From contig SUUJ01000002.1 of assembly GCA_015062585.1 (NCBI GenBank), forward strand, positions 17,263 through 81,262: 64,000 bases of DNA. Direction: 5' to 3'. This document shows positions 8,818-18,392 of this stretch, piece after piece. The stretch comes from Alphaproteobacteria bacterium. GTDB lineage: Bacteria > Pseudomonadota > Alphaproteobacteria > RF32 > CAG-239. Below the pieces are notes generated by a model. The model did no database searches and was not told the origin of the DNA. It worked only from the letters and a program-made list of their open reading frames with translations. The translations under genes and the position numbers were made by a program. Every line of letters begins with the position of its first letter. The first letter of the stretch is position 1.

Positions 8818-9266
8818 TTTTCTAATATTTTCTTAGCTAACATATAAAAATCATATTGTTCTTTAGTTGTAATTTTATCTGAAGTGTCATCGCTTACTTC
8901 AAATATATTTTCATTACTCATTAAAGTTAAATCTTTATCTAATTCTATATTGTCACTAAACTTTTTATTTTTCATATAATCGTTTATATTACTGAAATAT
9001 CCGTCATATATTTTTTTATATTCAGGTACTTCGCTAAACATTTTTTCTTTATTGTTTTTTTTATTTTTTTCATCTTTTTTATTTATATGTTGTGTTTTAG
9101 GTATTGATATTACTTGTTTTTTTATTTGTGGTAATATCTCTTGTTTATGCATTTTATCACCTTCCGGAATAAAAAATTCAGGTTCTTTTAATTTTCTGAC
9201 ATATTGTGCAGAAACAAAATCCATAGACATAAATAAAACTAAAAAAGATAAAACTATTTTTTTCAT
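8814..9266 (-). CDS. Secreted Lys/Glu-rich protein (unknown)
   Basis: About 150 residues. I chose the ATG at 9266 (MKKIVLSF...), which gives a normal signal peptide cleaved after VSA; an in-frame TTG nine bases upstream (9275) is the alternative. The mature protein is highly charged, with a KKDEKNKKNNKEK patch, and has no recognisable fold. It diverges from the next gene, with only 46 bp between the two starts, so their promoters must overlap. Confidence 0.65.
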   Translation of the reverse strand: MKKIVLSFLVLFMSMDFVSAQYVRKLKEPEFFIPEGDKMHKQEILPQIKKQVISIPKTQHINKKDEKNKKNNKEKMFSEVPEYKKIYDGYFSNINDYMKNKKFSDNIELDKDLTLMSNENIFEVSDDTSDKITTKEQYDFYMLAKKILEN

Positions 9267-9312
9267 AAATATCAACCATAATTTAACAAATTCATTCTAC
9301 ACTTATTATATT

Positions 9313-9975
9313 ATGAAAAAACTTTTTTTTATGTTAATATTTTCATCTTTTTTCTCATCTTCTGCTTTTTGTAATGATGAGTGTTCTAATATACAAATAA
9401 ATCCAAAAGTAACTGTTTTATCATCATATAATAAATTAACAATAGATAAAACAAAGACAAAACAAGAAGTTACAAACTTAGCAAAAGAAAATAATCATTT
9501 AGAAAATGGTGTTTTTGCTAATGGTTTATCAAACACTAACATAAAATTTTATATAGAATTAAAGACTTCAAGTATAAAAACTGATAATTCAAAATATTGC
9601 ATAATTCCTGATGAAGTTATTGTTTTTCTTGGTTTTGATTCACCAATAATATATATTGCCAAAGAATTACAGGAAGGATCTTGCGAATATGATATAGTCT
9701 TAAATCACGAAAAGACACATCAACAGATAAATAAAAAAATATTAGATTTTTACCTACCTTTATTTAAAAGTGCCTCAACTACAATTATAAAAAATACCAA
9801 AGCTTTTTATACTGAAAATATAAGTGATAATGAAAAAATATTGCAAGATTACATAGCTATATACAACCAAAAACTAACACCTTTGGTTGATTTTATTAAA
9901 AATGAAATTATAACAGAACAAAAAAAATTGGATAATCCGGAAAACTATAAATATGAAAGTCTTATTTGTAGTTAA
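9313..9975 (+). CDS. Secreted HExxH protein, possible metallopeptidase (unknown)
   Basis: 220 residues from the ATG at 9313, which gives a proper signal peptide (MKKLFF...SSSAFC). The frame is open further upstream but lacks signal-like sequence there. The mature part contains HEKTH (His132, Glu133, His136), the zincin motif HExxH, in a sequence of the form EYDIVLNHEKTHQQI. A helical C-terminal third follows. The context resembles small secreted zinc-protease-like proteins of Gram-negative bacteria, but I cannot assign the family and the third zinc ligand is unclear. It overlaps the next, convergent gene by 4 bp. Confidence 0.7.
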   Translation: MKKLFFMLIFSSFFSSSAFCNDECSNIQINPKVTVLSSYNKLTIDKTKTKQEVTNLAKENNHLENGVFANGLSNTNIKFYIELKTSSIKTDNSKYCIIPDEVIVFLGFDSPIIYIAKELQEGSCEYDIVLNHEKTHQQINKKILDFYLPLFKSASTTIIKNTKAFYTENISDNEKILQDYIAIYNQKLTPLVDFIKNEIITEQKKLDNPENYKYESLICS

Positions 9976-10634
9976 TTATTAACTACATCATCTAAAAAAC
10001 TTTCAATTCCTTTATAAGCATAATCTATATAAGTTTTATCTTTTGCCGAATTGTTTTTATAATATATTCTGACTGTTGTCATACCTGTTTCTTTAGCAAA
10101 TTCTAAATTAGAATAACTATCATCAACAAAAACACAATCCTTAGGATTAACACCTATTTTTTTACAATATTCATAATAAACATCAGCACTTTCATTTTTC
10201 TTAAAAACGCCAAAATCCTCAACGGAATAATATCTATCCTTAAAAAACTCATATAAACCGAGATGTTTTAATATTTTTTCCGAAGCATATCTGTCACTTG
10301 CCGTAAAAATATATTGCTCAGCATCAACTTTTTCTATTTTTTCTAACAAATTATCATAAGGAACTATTTTTTCTACCGGTTTCCTTTTATGATAAGCAAT
10401 AAATAAATCTTGCGGATTTATACCATAATCTCTATAAAAAATTTCACCGCCGTCACGATATATTTTATAAGAAAGCGTCACTAATTCCTTAGCTTCTTCA
10501 ACTTTCATATTAAGACCTAAATCATACACCAAAGCTTCGGCCATTGTGGTATCAAGAATATCAGCAAACTCACTTGTTTTATTATATAAAGTATCATCTA
10601 AATCATAAATTACTATTTTTTTACCTAAAACCAC
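9972..10634 (-). CDS. HAD-superfamily phosphatase (pyrimidine 5'-nucleotidase-like)
   Basis: 220 residues with a GTG start, supported by AGGAG seven bases upstream. HAD motif I is DLDDTLY (Asp11, Asp13), motif II is the Thr/Ser in FTASDR, a conserved Lys pair (FKKNES) gives motif III, and motif IV is VFVDDSYSNL. The DLDDTLYN signature and the helical cap fit the pyrimidine 5'-nucleotidase/Sdt1-like subfamily. Substrate specificity cannot be read from the sequence. It lies on the minus strand with dnaQ and coaE, 71 bp downstream of dnaQ. Confidence 0.85.
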   Translation of the reverse strand: MVLGKKIVIYDLDDTLYNKTSEFADILDTTMAEALVYDLGLNMKVEEAKELVTLSYKIYRDGGEIFYRDYGINPQDLFIAYHKRKPVEKIVPYDNLLEKIEKVDAEQYIFTASDRYASEKILKHLGLYEFFKDRYYSVEDFGVFKKNESADVYYEYCKKIGVNPKDCVFVDDSYSNLEFAKETGMTTVRIYYKNNSAKDKTYIDYAYKGIESFLDDVVNN

Positions 10635-10705
10635 AATAAAACTCCTATTTATATATTAAAAAAACAACAAACCATACAAATAAAATTAAAAAAAATCAAT
10701 AAATT

Positions 10706-11392
10706 TCAAAGTTTCCAAATAGGATTTTTTATTTTATTTTCTAAAAAATTATTATGTAATTCATCAAAATTTTCTTCTATTTTAAAAATTCTAGGTTCGC
10801 GATACTTTTTATCACTGTTTTTTACTATTATATTTTCTTTTTTTTCTTCTTTTTTATTATTTAACAAAAGACTAGGTTCTTTTCCGCCTAATAATTCCAA
10901 ATAAACTTCTGCTAACAACTCAGCGTCAAGCAAAGCTCCATGGTATGTTCTGGCACTATTATCAATTTCAAATCTTTTACATAAAGCATCAAGACTACAT
11001 CTGGCACCCGGAAACATAGAACGAGCAATTTCTAAGGTATCTATGCAATTATCCCAACTCATTTGTTGCTTAGAAAGTTGTTTTAACTCATAGTTTACAA
11101 AATTCATATCAAAAGTAGCATTATGAGCAACCAGTTTAGCATCACCTATAAAATCAAGCCATTCATCAGCAACTTTATCAAAAGTAGGATAATCTTTTAA
11201 AAAATCATAAGTAAGACCGTGTACTTTTACGGCATCTTCAGGAACTTCTCTTTCCGGATTTATATATTGGTGATATGTTTTTCCGGTTGGAATATGATTT
11301 ATCAATTCAACAGCACCTATTTCTATAAGTCTGTCACCTTTATCATAATTAAAACCTGTTGTTTCCGTATCAAATACAATTTCTCTAACCAT
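10706..11392 (-). CDS. dnaQ: DNA polymerase III epsilon subunit (proofreading exonuclease)
   Basis: 228 residues. This is the 3'-5' exonuclease that proofreads for the replicase. Exo I is FDTETTG (Asp8, Glu10), Exo II is AHNATFDMNF, and Exo III is HGALLDAEL. The C-terminal 45 residues form a Lys-rich linker and tail that would contact the alpha subunit. The start overlaps the coaE stop by one base (TAATG), so they form a coupled operon. The order coaE-dnaQ beside the origin is typical of alphaproteobacteria. Confidence 0.95.
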   Translation of the reverse strand: MVREIVFDTETTGFNYDKGDRLIEIGAVELINHIPTGKTYHQYINPEREVPEDAVKVHGLTYDFLKDYPTFDKVADEWLDFIGDAKLVAHNATFDMNFVNYELKQLSKQQMSWDNCIDTLEIARSMFPGARCSLDALCKRFEIDNSARTYHGALLDAELLAEVYLELLGGKEPSLLLNNKKEEKKENIIVKNSDKKYREPRIFKIEENFDELHNNFLENKIKNPIWKL

Positions 11393-11976
11393 TACAAAAT
11401 TCCAATATTTTCAATCAATTCAATTAATTCAACTTTTAATAAATTTTTGCTTTTATTCGTATTTATTACAATATCACACAAATTTTTTTTATCACTATTT
11501 TTTATTTGGATATTATTTATTTTATCAAACTCATCGGCAGAAATATTATCTCTTTCCATAACCCTTTGTTTTTGAATATTATAATCAACATCTGCTAATA
11601 TTATAATATCACAATATTTATCCCAACCTTTTTCAAATAATAAAGCAGCATCTAAAAAACAAATACAATCCTTAAATGCGTACTTATTTATTTTTTTTCT
11701 TATATTTTTATTCAAAAAAGGATATATAAGATTCTCAAGTTTTTTTAATTTATTACTATCGGAAAAAACTATTTTTCTTAAATATTTTTTATCCGCAACA
11801 CCTTTTACAACACTATTTGGAAAAATTTTATTTAAATCAGATAAAAAATCTTTATTAAAATAGAGTTTTCTAACCCAACTGTCTATATCAAAAACAGTAT
11901 AACCCAAATCTTTTACAATCTTGGCCAGAGTTGTTTTTCCGCATCCTATAGAGCCTGTAATTCCTACTAAAATCAT
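11392..11976 (-). CDS. coaE: Dephospho-CoA kinase
   Basis: 194 residues. It phosphorylates dephospho-CoA in the last step of coenzyme A synthesis. The P-loop GITGSIGCGKTT lies at residues 5-16, with the DxD-type segment FDIDSW near 34 and the family lid region downstream. The length is normal. It is the first minus-strand gene to the left of the putative origin and is transcribed away from it, together with dnaQ. Confidence 0.95.
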   Translation of the reverse strand: MILVGITGSIGCGKTTLAKIVKDLGYTVFDIDSWVRKLYFNKDFLSDLNKIFPNSVVKGVADKKYLRKIVFSDSNKLKKLENLIYPFLNKNIRKKINKYAFKDCICFLDAALLFEKGWDKYCDIIILADVDYNIQKQRVMERDNISADEFDKINNIQIKNSDKKNLCDIVINTNKSKNLLKVELIELIENIGIL

Positions 11977-12445
11977 TATAAATTCCGTATTTTCAAAAAC
12001 TTAAAAACCTTATCCACAAATATACCAAAATCTGTGTATAAAAAACATATTACAAAAGTATTTCAAAATCTATTACCAATATATAAAATAAAAGTTACAA
12101 AGTTATAAACAATCATATTTTATATAAACAAGCTGTTGATAAATATTTTTTTCAAAAATCTTAAAAAAACACTTTAAATACATATGTTTAAGCAGATTCA
12201 AAAGATTAACAAATTATTAAAATTCGGATTCTGTAAAACTTATCAACAAACATTATCTTGTGTAAAACTATGTTATAAAAAAATAATCCACAAACATAAC
12301 AGGGATATACTAATAACAACTATTTCTTTTAAATATATATATTAGGCCCTTCGGGCTGTTAATAAAAATAATTGACTTTTAGCAATAAAAACAATATAAA
12401 AATCAATGTAATTTATTCTAATTATATTTTCCCAAAAAGGTAAAC
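11977..12445. other. Putative chromosomal replication origin (oriC)
   Basis: A 469-bp non-coding, very AT-rich region between the divergent coaE and rho genes. DnaA boxes: perfect TTATCCACA at 12010-12018, TTATACACA on the minus strand at 12033-12041, TTATCAACA on the minus strand at 12134-12142 and on the plus strand at 12240-12248, and TAATCCACA at 12284-12292. A perfect CtrA-type box (TTAA-N7-TTAA) spans 12206-12220 and is bracketed by GATTC (GANTC class) at 12195-12199 and 12227-12231. A/T-only stretches around 12121-12130 and 12321-12345 could unwind. A short GC hairpin lies at 12345-12357. Most flanking genes run away from the region on both sides, and the order coaE / rho...mnmEG...rsmG-parAB matches alphaproteobacterial origins. 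Confidence 0.82.
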
Positions 12446-13699
12446 ATGAATTTAAAAGATTTAAAACAAAAATCTCCTGCGGAGCTTTTGAATAAAGCCG
12501 AGGAATTAAATATTGAAGATGCTTCTTCTATGCGCAAACAAGATTTAATGTTTGCTATATTAAAAAAGACTGTCGGAGAAGATGAAGCTATTACCGGTGA
12601 AGGTACTATCGAAGTTATGCAAGACGGTTTCGGATTTTTACGCTCTTCTGAATCAAATTATCTTGCCGGACCTGATGATATATATGTATCCCCTGCTCAA
12701 GTAAAAAGATATGGTTTAAGAACTGGTGATACCGTTGAAGGAGAAATAAGAGCGCCCAAAGAAAATGAAAAATATTTTGCCTTAGTAAGTGTTAATAAAA
12801 TTAACTTTGATGAACCTGAAAAATCAAAATTAAGAGTAAATTTTGATAACTTAACACCTTTATATCCTACCGAAAAATTGAATTTTGATATTATTTGCGG
12901 AGAAAAAGATTATACAACCAGAGTTATTGATTTAATATCTCCACAAGGAAAAGGCCAACGCGGTCTTATTGTAGCACCTCCGCGTACAGGTAAAACAGTT
13001 ATGTTGCAAAATATTGCTCATGCTATAGCTACAAATCATCCTGAATGTTATCTTATGGTATTACTTATTGATGAGAGACCTGAAGAAGTTACCGATATGA
13101 CTCGTTCGGTAAAAGGTGAAGTTATTTCATCAACTTTTGATGAGCCGGCAACAAGACATGTTCAAGTTGCAGAAATGGTTATAGAAAAAGCAAAAAGACT
13201 TGTAGAACACAAAAAAGATGTTGTTATTTTACTTGATTCTATTACTCGTTTAGGTCGTGCTTATAATACAGTTATTCCATCATCAGGCAAGGTTTTAACC
13301 GGTGGTGTTGATGCAAACGCTCTTCAACGCCCAAAAAGACTTCTCGGAGCAGCTCGTAATATTGAAGAAGGTGGTTCTTTAACAATTATAGCCACAGCTT
13401 TGATTGATACCGGATCACGCATGGATGAAGTTATTTTTGAAGAATTTAAAGGAACAGGTAACTCAGAAATTATCTTAGATAGAAAACTTACAGATAAGCG
13501 TTTATTCCCGACTATTGATATAACTCGCTCAGGTACTCGTAAAGAAGAGCTTTTGGTTGATAAAGATATATTAACTAAAATGTGGGTATTGCGTCGAGTT
13601 CTTATGCAGATGGGAATTACCGACGGTATGGAATTTTTGCTTGATAAATTAAAAGTAAGTAAAGATAACAATGATTTCTTTACTAATATGAATTCTTAA
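12446..13699 (+). CDS. rho: Transcription termination factor Rho
   Basis: 417 residues, the usual length. Rho is a hexameric RNA helicase that ends transcription of untranslated RNA. The N-terminal three-helix domain (1-45) precedes the cold-shock-type RNA-binding domain (about 50-120). Walker A is APPRTGKT (near 177-184), and [13 protein letters not shown] follows near 207. Walker B is [13 protein letters not shown], and the R-loop/Q-loop segment GTGNSEI is present. The start has an AAAGGT site. It is the first gene to the right of the origin, transcribed away from it. Confidence 0.98.
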   Translation: MNLKDLKQKSPAELLNKAEELNIEDASSMRKQDLMFAILKKTVGEDEAITGEGTIEVMQDGFGFLRSSESNYLAGPDDIYVSPAQVKRYGLRTGDTVEGEIRAPKENEKYFALVSVNKINFDEPEKSKLRVNFDNLTPLYPTEKLNFDIICGEKDYTTRVIDLISPQGKGQRGLIVAPPRTGKTVMLQNIAHAIATNHPECYLMVLLIDERPEEVTDMTRSVKGEVISSTFDEPATRHVQVAEMVIEKAKRLVEHKKDVVILLDSITRLGRAYNTVIPSSGKVLTGGVDANALQRPKRLLGAARNIEEGGSLTIIATALIDTGSRMDEVIFEEFKGTGNSEIILDRKLTDKRLFPTIDITRSGTRKEELLVDKDILTKMWVLRRVLMQMGITDGMEFLLDKLKVSKDNNDFFTNMNS

Positions 13700-13703
13700 A
13701 AAA

Positions 13704-13727
13704 AAAGCCCTGTTTTCACAGGGCTTT
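13704..13727. terminator. Terminator between rho and the convergent HAD gene
   Basis: 9-bp perfect stem (AAAGCCCTG with its complement) with a 6-nt loop. The long T-run is on the minus-strand side, so it is strongest for the HAD gene; the plus-strand tail is TTTAATATT. Confidence 0.85.
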
Positions 13728-13731
13728 AATA

Positions 13732-14388
13732 TTATAAATTTTCTAATATAAAATTTTCAACATCTCGCATATCTTCAAATATATTTTTAATACCTAGCTT
13801 TTTTATATCATCTAAAAAATAATATTTACTGTATTTAACAAAAGCAACAGGTGTCATACCTGCTCTTAAAACAGCTGTTAAACCGGCAACAGAATCTTCT
13901 ATAACAATACAATTTTCCGGTTTATATCCCATTTTTTTAGCAGCTAACAAAAATATATCCGGTTCCGGTTTTCCTTTTTCAACCATATCAATTGTAAATA
14001 TATTTTCATCCGGAAAATATTTTTCAATATTTGCTGATTTTATTTTTCTTTTAGTTTTATCAAAAACACCACCTGTTGCTATACATTGTTCAATTTTTTT
14101 ATTTTTAAATATATTTTCAATATAATCAGTTAAATTTAAACCATTCTCTATTTTTTTTACATCAGATATATAAACATCCTTCCAAAAATTATCACCTATA
14201 TCAGAATTTATTGTTTTTAATATATCACCGGCTTCTTTATCACCCATACCGCCGATTTTTTTCATAATAGTATCCATATCCCAATTTATTTGAAAATTTT
14301 TTGATAAAATATCTATTCTTGATTGAAGAAGTAAACTTTCAGTATCGGTAATAACACCATCAAAATCCCAAATAACTAATTTTTGCAT
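13732..14388 (-). CDS. HAD-superfamily (IA) phosphatase / beta-phosphoglucomutase-like
   Basis: 218 residues. Motif I is WDFDGVITDTE, motif II is the Thr in CIATGG, the motif III Lys is in KGKPEPDIF, and motif IV is IVIEDSVAGL. The DFDGVI-DTE opening and helical cap fit subfamily IA sugar phosphatases and beta-phosphoglucomutases. The exact substrate is unknown. It lies alone on the minus strand between rho and mnmE, so it breaks the plus-strand run. Confidence 0.88.
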   Translation of the reverse strand: MQKLVIWDFDGVITDTESLLLQSRIDILSKNFQINWDMDTIMKKIGGMGDKEAGDILKTINSDIGDNFWKDVYISDVKKIENGLNLTDYIENIFKNKKIEQCIATGGVFDKTKRKIKSANIEKYFPDENIFTIDMVEKGKPEPDIFLLAAKKMGYKPENCIVIEDSVAGLTAVLRAGMTPVAFVKYSKYYFLDDIKKLGIKNIFEDMRDVENFILENL

Positions 14389-14564
14389 AAAAACTCCTAA
14401 AAAAACAACCTCGTATAAAGCTCACAGAAAGATTTTTTTACGATTCTATGATAGATTTATTAAAAAACACTAAAAATACGCTGTAGAGTCAAAAAATCAC
14501 CCTTTTTTAAACTTGCAACATTTTTCGAATAATTTTATAACTCTACACAAAGAGGAAATAAAAA

Positions 14565-15896
14565 ATGACCAAACAAACAATATATGCTTTATCGACTGTT
14601 TATGGAAAATCCGGAGTTGCGGTTATAAGAATATCCGGACCATCAGCTTTAAATGTTGTTAAAAATTTAACAGATATAAAAATTGATAATATAAAACCGA
14701 GATATACATATTTTACCAATATATATGATAATAATAAAAATACACTAGATAAAGCACTTGTAATATATTTTAAGGCGCCTTTTTCTTTTACCGGAGAAGA
14801 TATTGTCGAATTTCAGATTCACGGTTCTAAAGCTGTTATATCGTCTGTTTTAGATAGTTTTTCTAAAATAGATGATTTAAGACTTGCTGAACCTGGAGAA
14901 TTTTCTAAGAGAGCTTTTTATAATAATAAGATGGATTTAACTGAGGCAGAAGGTTTAGCTGATTTAATAGATGCCGAAACTTCCGAACAACAAAAATATG
15001 CTATTCGTCAAATGGAAGGTAATCTAAAAGGTTTGTATGATGGATGGCGTGAAAAATTACTTAATATATTAGCTCACTTAGAAGCATATATAGATTTTCC
15101 CGATGAAGAACTACCTTCTAATATTATAGATAATATTCAAAACACTGTATTTAAAATTAAAGAAGATATATCAAAACACCTTTCTGATGGTAATATAGGT
15201 GAAAGATTACGCGATGGTTTCAGAGTTGTTATACTAGGGGAACCAAATGCCGGAAAATCATCTTTACTCAATGCAGTTGCAAAAAGAGAAGCTGTTATTG
15301 TTTCTGATATTGCCGGAACAACCAGAGATGCAATAGATATTAACCTTGATATAAACGGTTATCCTGTTATATTTACCGATACTGCAGGTTTAAGAAACAC
15401 TGATGAGCAAATAGAACAAAAAGGAATAGAAATAGCTTATCAAAAAGCTCAAAATGCTGATATAATAATATGTTTATTTGATAGTTTGAAAAACATACCG
15501 CAAGAGTTTGAAAATATTAAAGAAAACCAAAAAATTTATGTTGCTAATAAAATAGATAAACTAACCGATGAACAAAAAATAGCTATTTCAAACAAGGGGT
15601 ATTTACTTATTTCTGCTAAGCATAATTATGGTATCGATGCCCTGCTCCAAAATATTAGTTCTAAAATAAAAGATAAATTTACTTCTTCATCCGGCGCTTT
15701 GATTACCCGCCAAAGATATAGAGAGGCTTTATATAATACTATAAACTATTTGTCAGAATTTAGTTTTGATAAAGAAATAGAATTATCTGCCGAGGATATC
15801 AGACTTGCTTGTCGCGAAATTGGAAAAATAACCGGAAGAATAGAAGTTGATGAAATATTAGATAAGATATTCGGATCTTTTTGTATAGGTAAATAA
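14565..15896 (+). CDS. mnmE: tRNA modification GTPase MnmE
   Basis: 443 residues. With MnmG it installs the aminomethyl-type modification on U34 of certain tRNAs. It has an N-terminal tetrahydrofolate-binding domain (1-115) and a helical domain interrupted by the GTPase domain: G1 GEPNAGKSS near 225, G3 DTAGLRNT, and G4 NKID. The C-terminal CIGK motif is intact. An AAAGAGG site precedes the ATG. It is followed two bases later by mnmG. The 176-bp upstream gap holds two GANTC sites (14442-14446 and 14486-14490). Confidence 0.97.
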   Translation: MTKQTIYALSTVYGKSGVAVIRISGPSALNVVKNLTDIKIDNIKPRYTYFTNIYDNNKNTLDKALVIYFKAPFSFTGEDIVEFQIHGSKAVISSVLDSFSKIDDLRLAEPGEFSKRAFYNNKMDLTEAEGLADLIDAETSEQQKYAIRQMEGNLKGLYDGWREKLLNILAHLEAYIDFPDEELPSNIIDNIQNTVFKIKEDISKHLSDGNIGERLRDGFRVVILGEPNAGKSSLLNAVAKREAVIVSDIAGTTRDAIDINLDINGYPVIFTDTAGLRNTDEQIEQKGIEIAYQKAQNADIIICLFDSLKNIPQEFENIKENQKIYVANKIDKLTDEQKIAISNKGYLLISAKHNYGIDALLQNISSKIKDKFTSSSGALITRQRYREALYNTINYLSEFSFDKEIELSAEDIRLACREIGKITGRIEVDEILDKIFGSFCIGK

Positions 15897-15897
15897 T

Positions 15898-17745
15898 ATG
15901 GAAAAACAATATGATGTAATAGTTGTTGGTGGTGGTCATGCCGGTTGTGAAGCGGCAGCTTCTTCAGCTCGAATGGGGGTAAAAACAGCTCTTATAACCC
16001 ATAAAATATCAACTATTGGCGAAATGTCGTGTAATCCTGCTATTGGTGGTTTGGGTAAGGGACATTTAGTCAGAGAAATAGATGCTCTAGACGGACTTAT
16101 GGGAAAAGTTATCGATAAAGCCGGTATTCAATTTCGTATGCTTAATGCTTCTAAAGGTCCGGCTGTTCGTGGTCCTCGAGCTCAAGCTGATAGAAAACTT
16201 TATAAAAAATATATGCTTGAAGAATTACAAAAACAAGAAAACCTTGATATTATAGAAGCATCTGTTGAGGGTATATTATTTACCGATGATAAAGTAAATG
16301 GTGTAATATTAGCAGATGAAACAATAGTTTTATCAAAAACAGTGATTCTAACTTCCGGAACTTTCTTAAACGGTATAATGTTTACCGGTCACAAAACCAC
16401 TATTGGCGGTAGAATAAATGATGTTACTTGTACCGGAATAACACCGTATTTAAAGCAAAAAGGACTAAATATAGGAAGATTAAAAACAGGAACCCCTGCC
16501 CGTTTAAACGGTAAAACTATAAATTGGGAAATTCTTGATAAACAAGAAGGTGATAAAGAATTAAGACCTTTTTCTTTTTTAACCAAAGAAATAAATACTC
16601 CGCAAATAAGTTGTTATATAACTCATACTAACGAAGAAACTCATAAAATAATCAGAGATAATTTTGATAAATGCGCCCTCTTCTCTGGTCTTATTACCGG
16701 AGTTGGTCCAAGGTATTGTCCGAGTATTGAAGATAAATTGGTAAAATTTGCTGACAGAACATCTCATCAAATATTTTTAGAACCTGAAGGTTTGGATACT
16801 GATGTTATATATCCTAATGGTATATCAACATCATTACCTGCTGATGTACAAGAAGCTTTTATTCATACTATGAAAGGCTTAGAGAATGTCGAAATTTTAC
16901 AATACGCTTATGCTATTGAATACGATTATGTTGATCCTAAAGAATTAAACAATAAATTGGAATGTAAGAAGATACCTAATTTATTTTTAGCCGGACAGAT
17001 TAACGGTACAACAGGTTATGAAGAAGCCGGAGCGCAAGGTTTAGTTGCCGGTATAAATGCGGCCTTAAAATCACAAAACAGCGATAAAGATTTTGTTATC
17101 GACCGTTCTGAAGCATATATAGGCGTTATGATAGATGATTTAATAACCAAAGGTGTTGATGAACCATATCGTATGTTTACTTCACGCTCTGAATATCGCT
17201 TATTTTTACGCTCAGATAATGCAGATATGCGCTTAACCGAAAAAGGTTATAATATAGGTTGTGTAAGCAGTTTAAGATACGCTGTATTTAAAGATAAAAA
17301 ACAACAAGTTGATGAATTTAGAAAACAAAGCGAAAATATCTTTATTTTACCTGTTGAACTTGAACAATATGGTATAAATATTAAAAAAGATGGAATAAAA
17401 CGCTCTTGTTTTAATGTGATGTCATATAATGATGTTTCACATGAAACAATATTAAAAATATGGCCGGAATTATCAGAAATACCATATGAAGTATACGAGC
17501 AAGTAGAAATAGAAGCTAAATATTCCGGTTATATAAAAAGACAACTTGCTGATATAGAAGTTTTCAAAAAAGATGAAAACCTAAAAATAAGAGAAGATGT
17601 TGATTATAATTTGATAGGTGGTTTATCTCGAGAAATGATAGCAAAACTTTCTGCTGTTCGCCCATCTACTATTGGAGAAGCTTCGCGCATACCCGGAGTA
17701 ACACCGGCAGCTATAACAGCTCTTTTAGGATATTTGAAAAAATGA
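15898..17745 (+). CDS. mnmG: tRNA uridine-5-carboxymethylaminomethyl synthase MnmG (GidA)
   Basis: 615 residues, normal length. This FAD enzyme is the partner of MnmE in wobble-uridine modification. The dinucleotide-binding motif VVGGGHAGCEAA lies at about 10-21, followed by MSCNPAIGGLGKGHLVREIDALDG, a family signature. The C-terminal tRNA-binding helical domain is complete. It is 1 bp from mnmE and its stop overlaps the next start (ATGA). A parS-like palindrome lies inside the gene at 17433-17448. Confidence 0.98.
   Translation: MEKQYDVIVVGGGHAGCEAAASSARMGVKTALITHKISTIGEMSCNPAIGGLGKGHLVREIDALDGLMGKVIDKAGIQFRMLNASKGPAVRGPRAQADRKLYKKYMLEELQKQENLDIIEASVEGILFTDDKVNGVILADETIVLSKTVILTSGTFLNGIMFTGHKTTIGGRINDVTCTGITPYLKQKGLNIGRLKTGTPARLNGKTINWEILDKQEGDKELRPFSFLTKEINTPQISCYITHTNEETHKIIRDNFDKCALFSGLITGVGPRYCPSIEDKLVKFADRTSHQIFLEPEGLDTDVIYPNGISTSLPADVQEAFIHTMKGLENVEILQYAYAIEYDYVDPKELNNKLECKKIPNLFLAGQINGTTGYEEAGAQGLVAGINAALKSQNSDKDFVIDRSEAYIGVMIDDLITKGVDEPYRMFTSRSEYRLFLRSDNADMRLTEKGYNIGCVSSLRYAVFKDKKQQVDEFRKQSENIFILPVELEQYGINIKKDGIKRSCFNVMSYNDVSHETILKIWPELSEIPYEVYEQVEIEAKYSGYIKRQLADIEVFKKDENLKIREDVDYNLIGGLSREMIAKLSAVRPSTIGEASRIPGVTPAAITALLGYLKK
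17433..17448. promoter_or_regulatory. parS-like site 1 (within mnmG)
   Basis: TGTTTCACATGAAACA, a palindrome apart from the central two base pairs. It differs at one position from the widespread parS sequence (TGTTTCACGTGAAACA). It is the exact reverse complement of the site in rsmG. Confidence 0.8.
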
Positions 17746-18356
17746 GTGGTTATCCTAATATAAGCCAAGCTATTACTCTATGGCAAGAAAGTTTATCCGG
17801 TGTATTAAAGAACACCTCTCATCAAAAACAAATTGAATATATTTTTCACACAACCGGGGTTGCTGAATCCGCATATAAAATAGCTAAAAAATGTAATTTA
17901 AATCATGAAAAAGCATATGTATTGGGTTTATTACATGATTATGGTAAAATTCAAAATGAAAAAAATACCGGAAAAGCCCACTTCATTGTAGGTTATGATA
18001 AAATGATGCAAGAAGGTTTTTTCGCTGTTGCAGATATTTGTTTATCACACAGTTTTCCAATAAAAGATTTTCTTTTGAGTGATTATCCTTCTTACAACAT
18101 AGATAGTTTAGAAAAAGCAAAAATTATATTATCTAAAAGAGAATATAATGATTATGATTATCTAATTCAATTGTGTGATATGTTTTTTGAAGGAATGGAT
18201 AAAATGTCATACGAAAGAAGAATTAAAGGTATTTGTGCAAGATATAATCTTACAGATAAACAAATTAAAAATATCGAAATAGGAAATAAGAAAAATAAAG
18301 AATATTTTGATAAACTTTGCGGCTGTGATATATACGATTTATTAAATATAAAGTAA
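17742..18356 (+). CDS. HD-domain phosphohydrolase
   Basis: 204 residues. Metal ligands of the HD superfamily are visible: His36, the doublet His65-Asp66 in LLHDYGK, His80, and a later Asp in LCDMF (near 144). Such enzymes hydrolyse nucleotides or phosphoesters; the layout resembles small HD hydrolases of the YqeK type, but the substrate is unknown. It overlaps mnmG by 4 bp (ATGA), so it is translationally coupled to a tRNA-modification gene. It lies, with the PHP gene, between mnmG and rsmG, which are adjacent in many bacteria. Confidence 0.85.
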   Translation: MSGYPNISQAITLWQESLSGVLKNTSHQKQIEYIFHTTGVAESAYKIAKKCNLNHEKAYVLGLLHDYGKIQNEKNTGKAHFIVGYDKMMQEGFFAVADICLSHSFPIKDFLLSDYPSYNIDSLEKAKIILSKREYNDYDYLIQLCDMFFEGMDKMSYERRIKGICARYNLTDKQIKNIEIGNKKNKEYFDKLCGCDIYDLLNIK

Positions 18357-18392
18357 TAATATGTTTCAAGTTTAATATAAAAGGAAATCTTT

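Noticed and set aside
12345..12357. GC-rich GGCCCTTCGGGCT hairpin as an rRNA remnant or terminator
   Set aside because: Only five pairs with a 3-nt loop and no T-run; too short to assign. Kept as part of the origin region.
14460..14474. Second CtrA box upstream of mnmE
   Set aside because: TTAA-N7-TAAA has one mismatch in the second half and such half-sites are common at this AT content.
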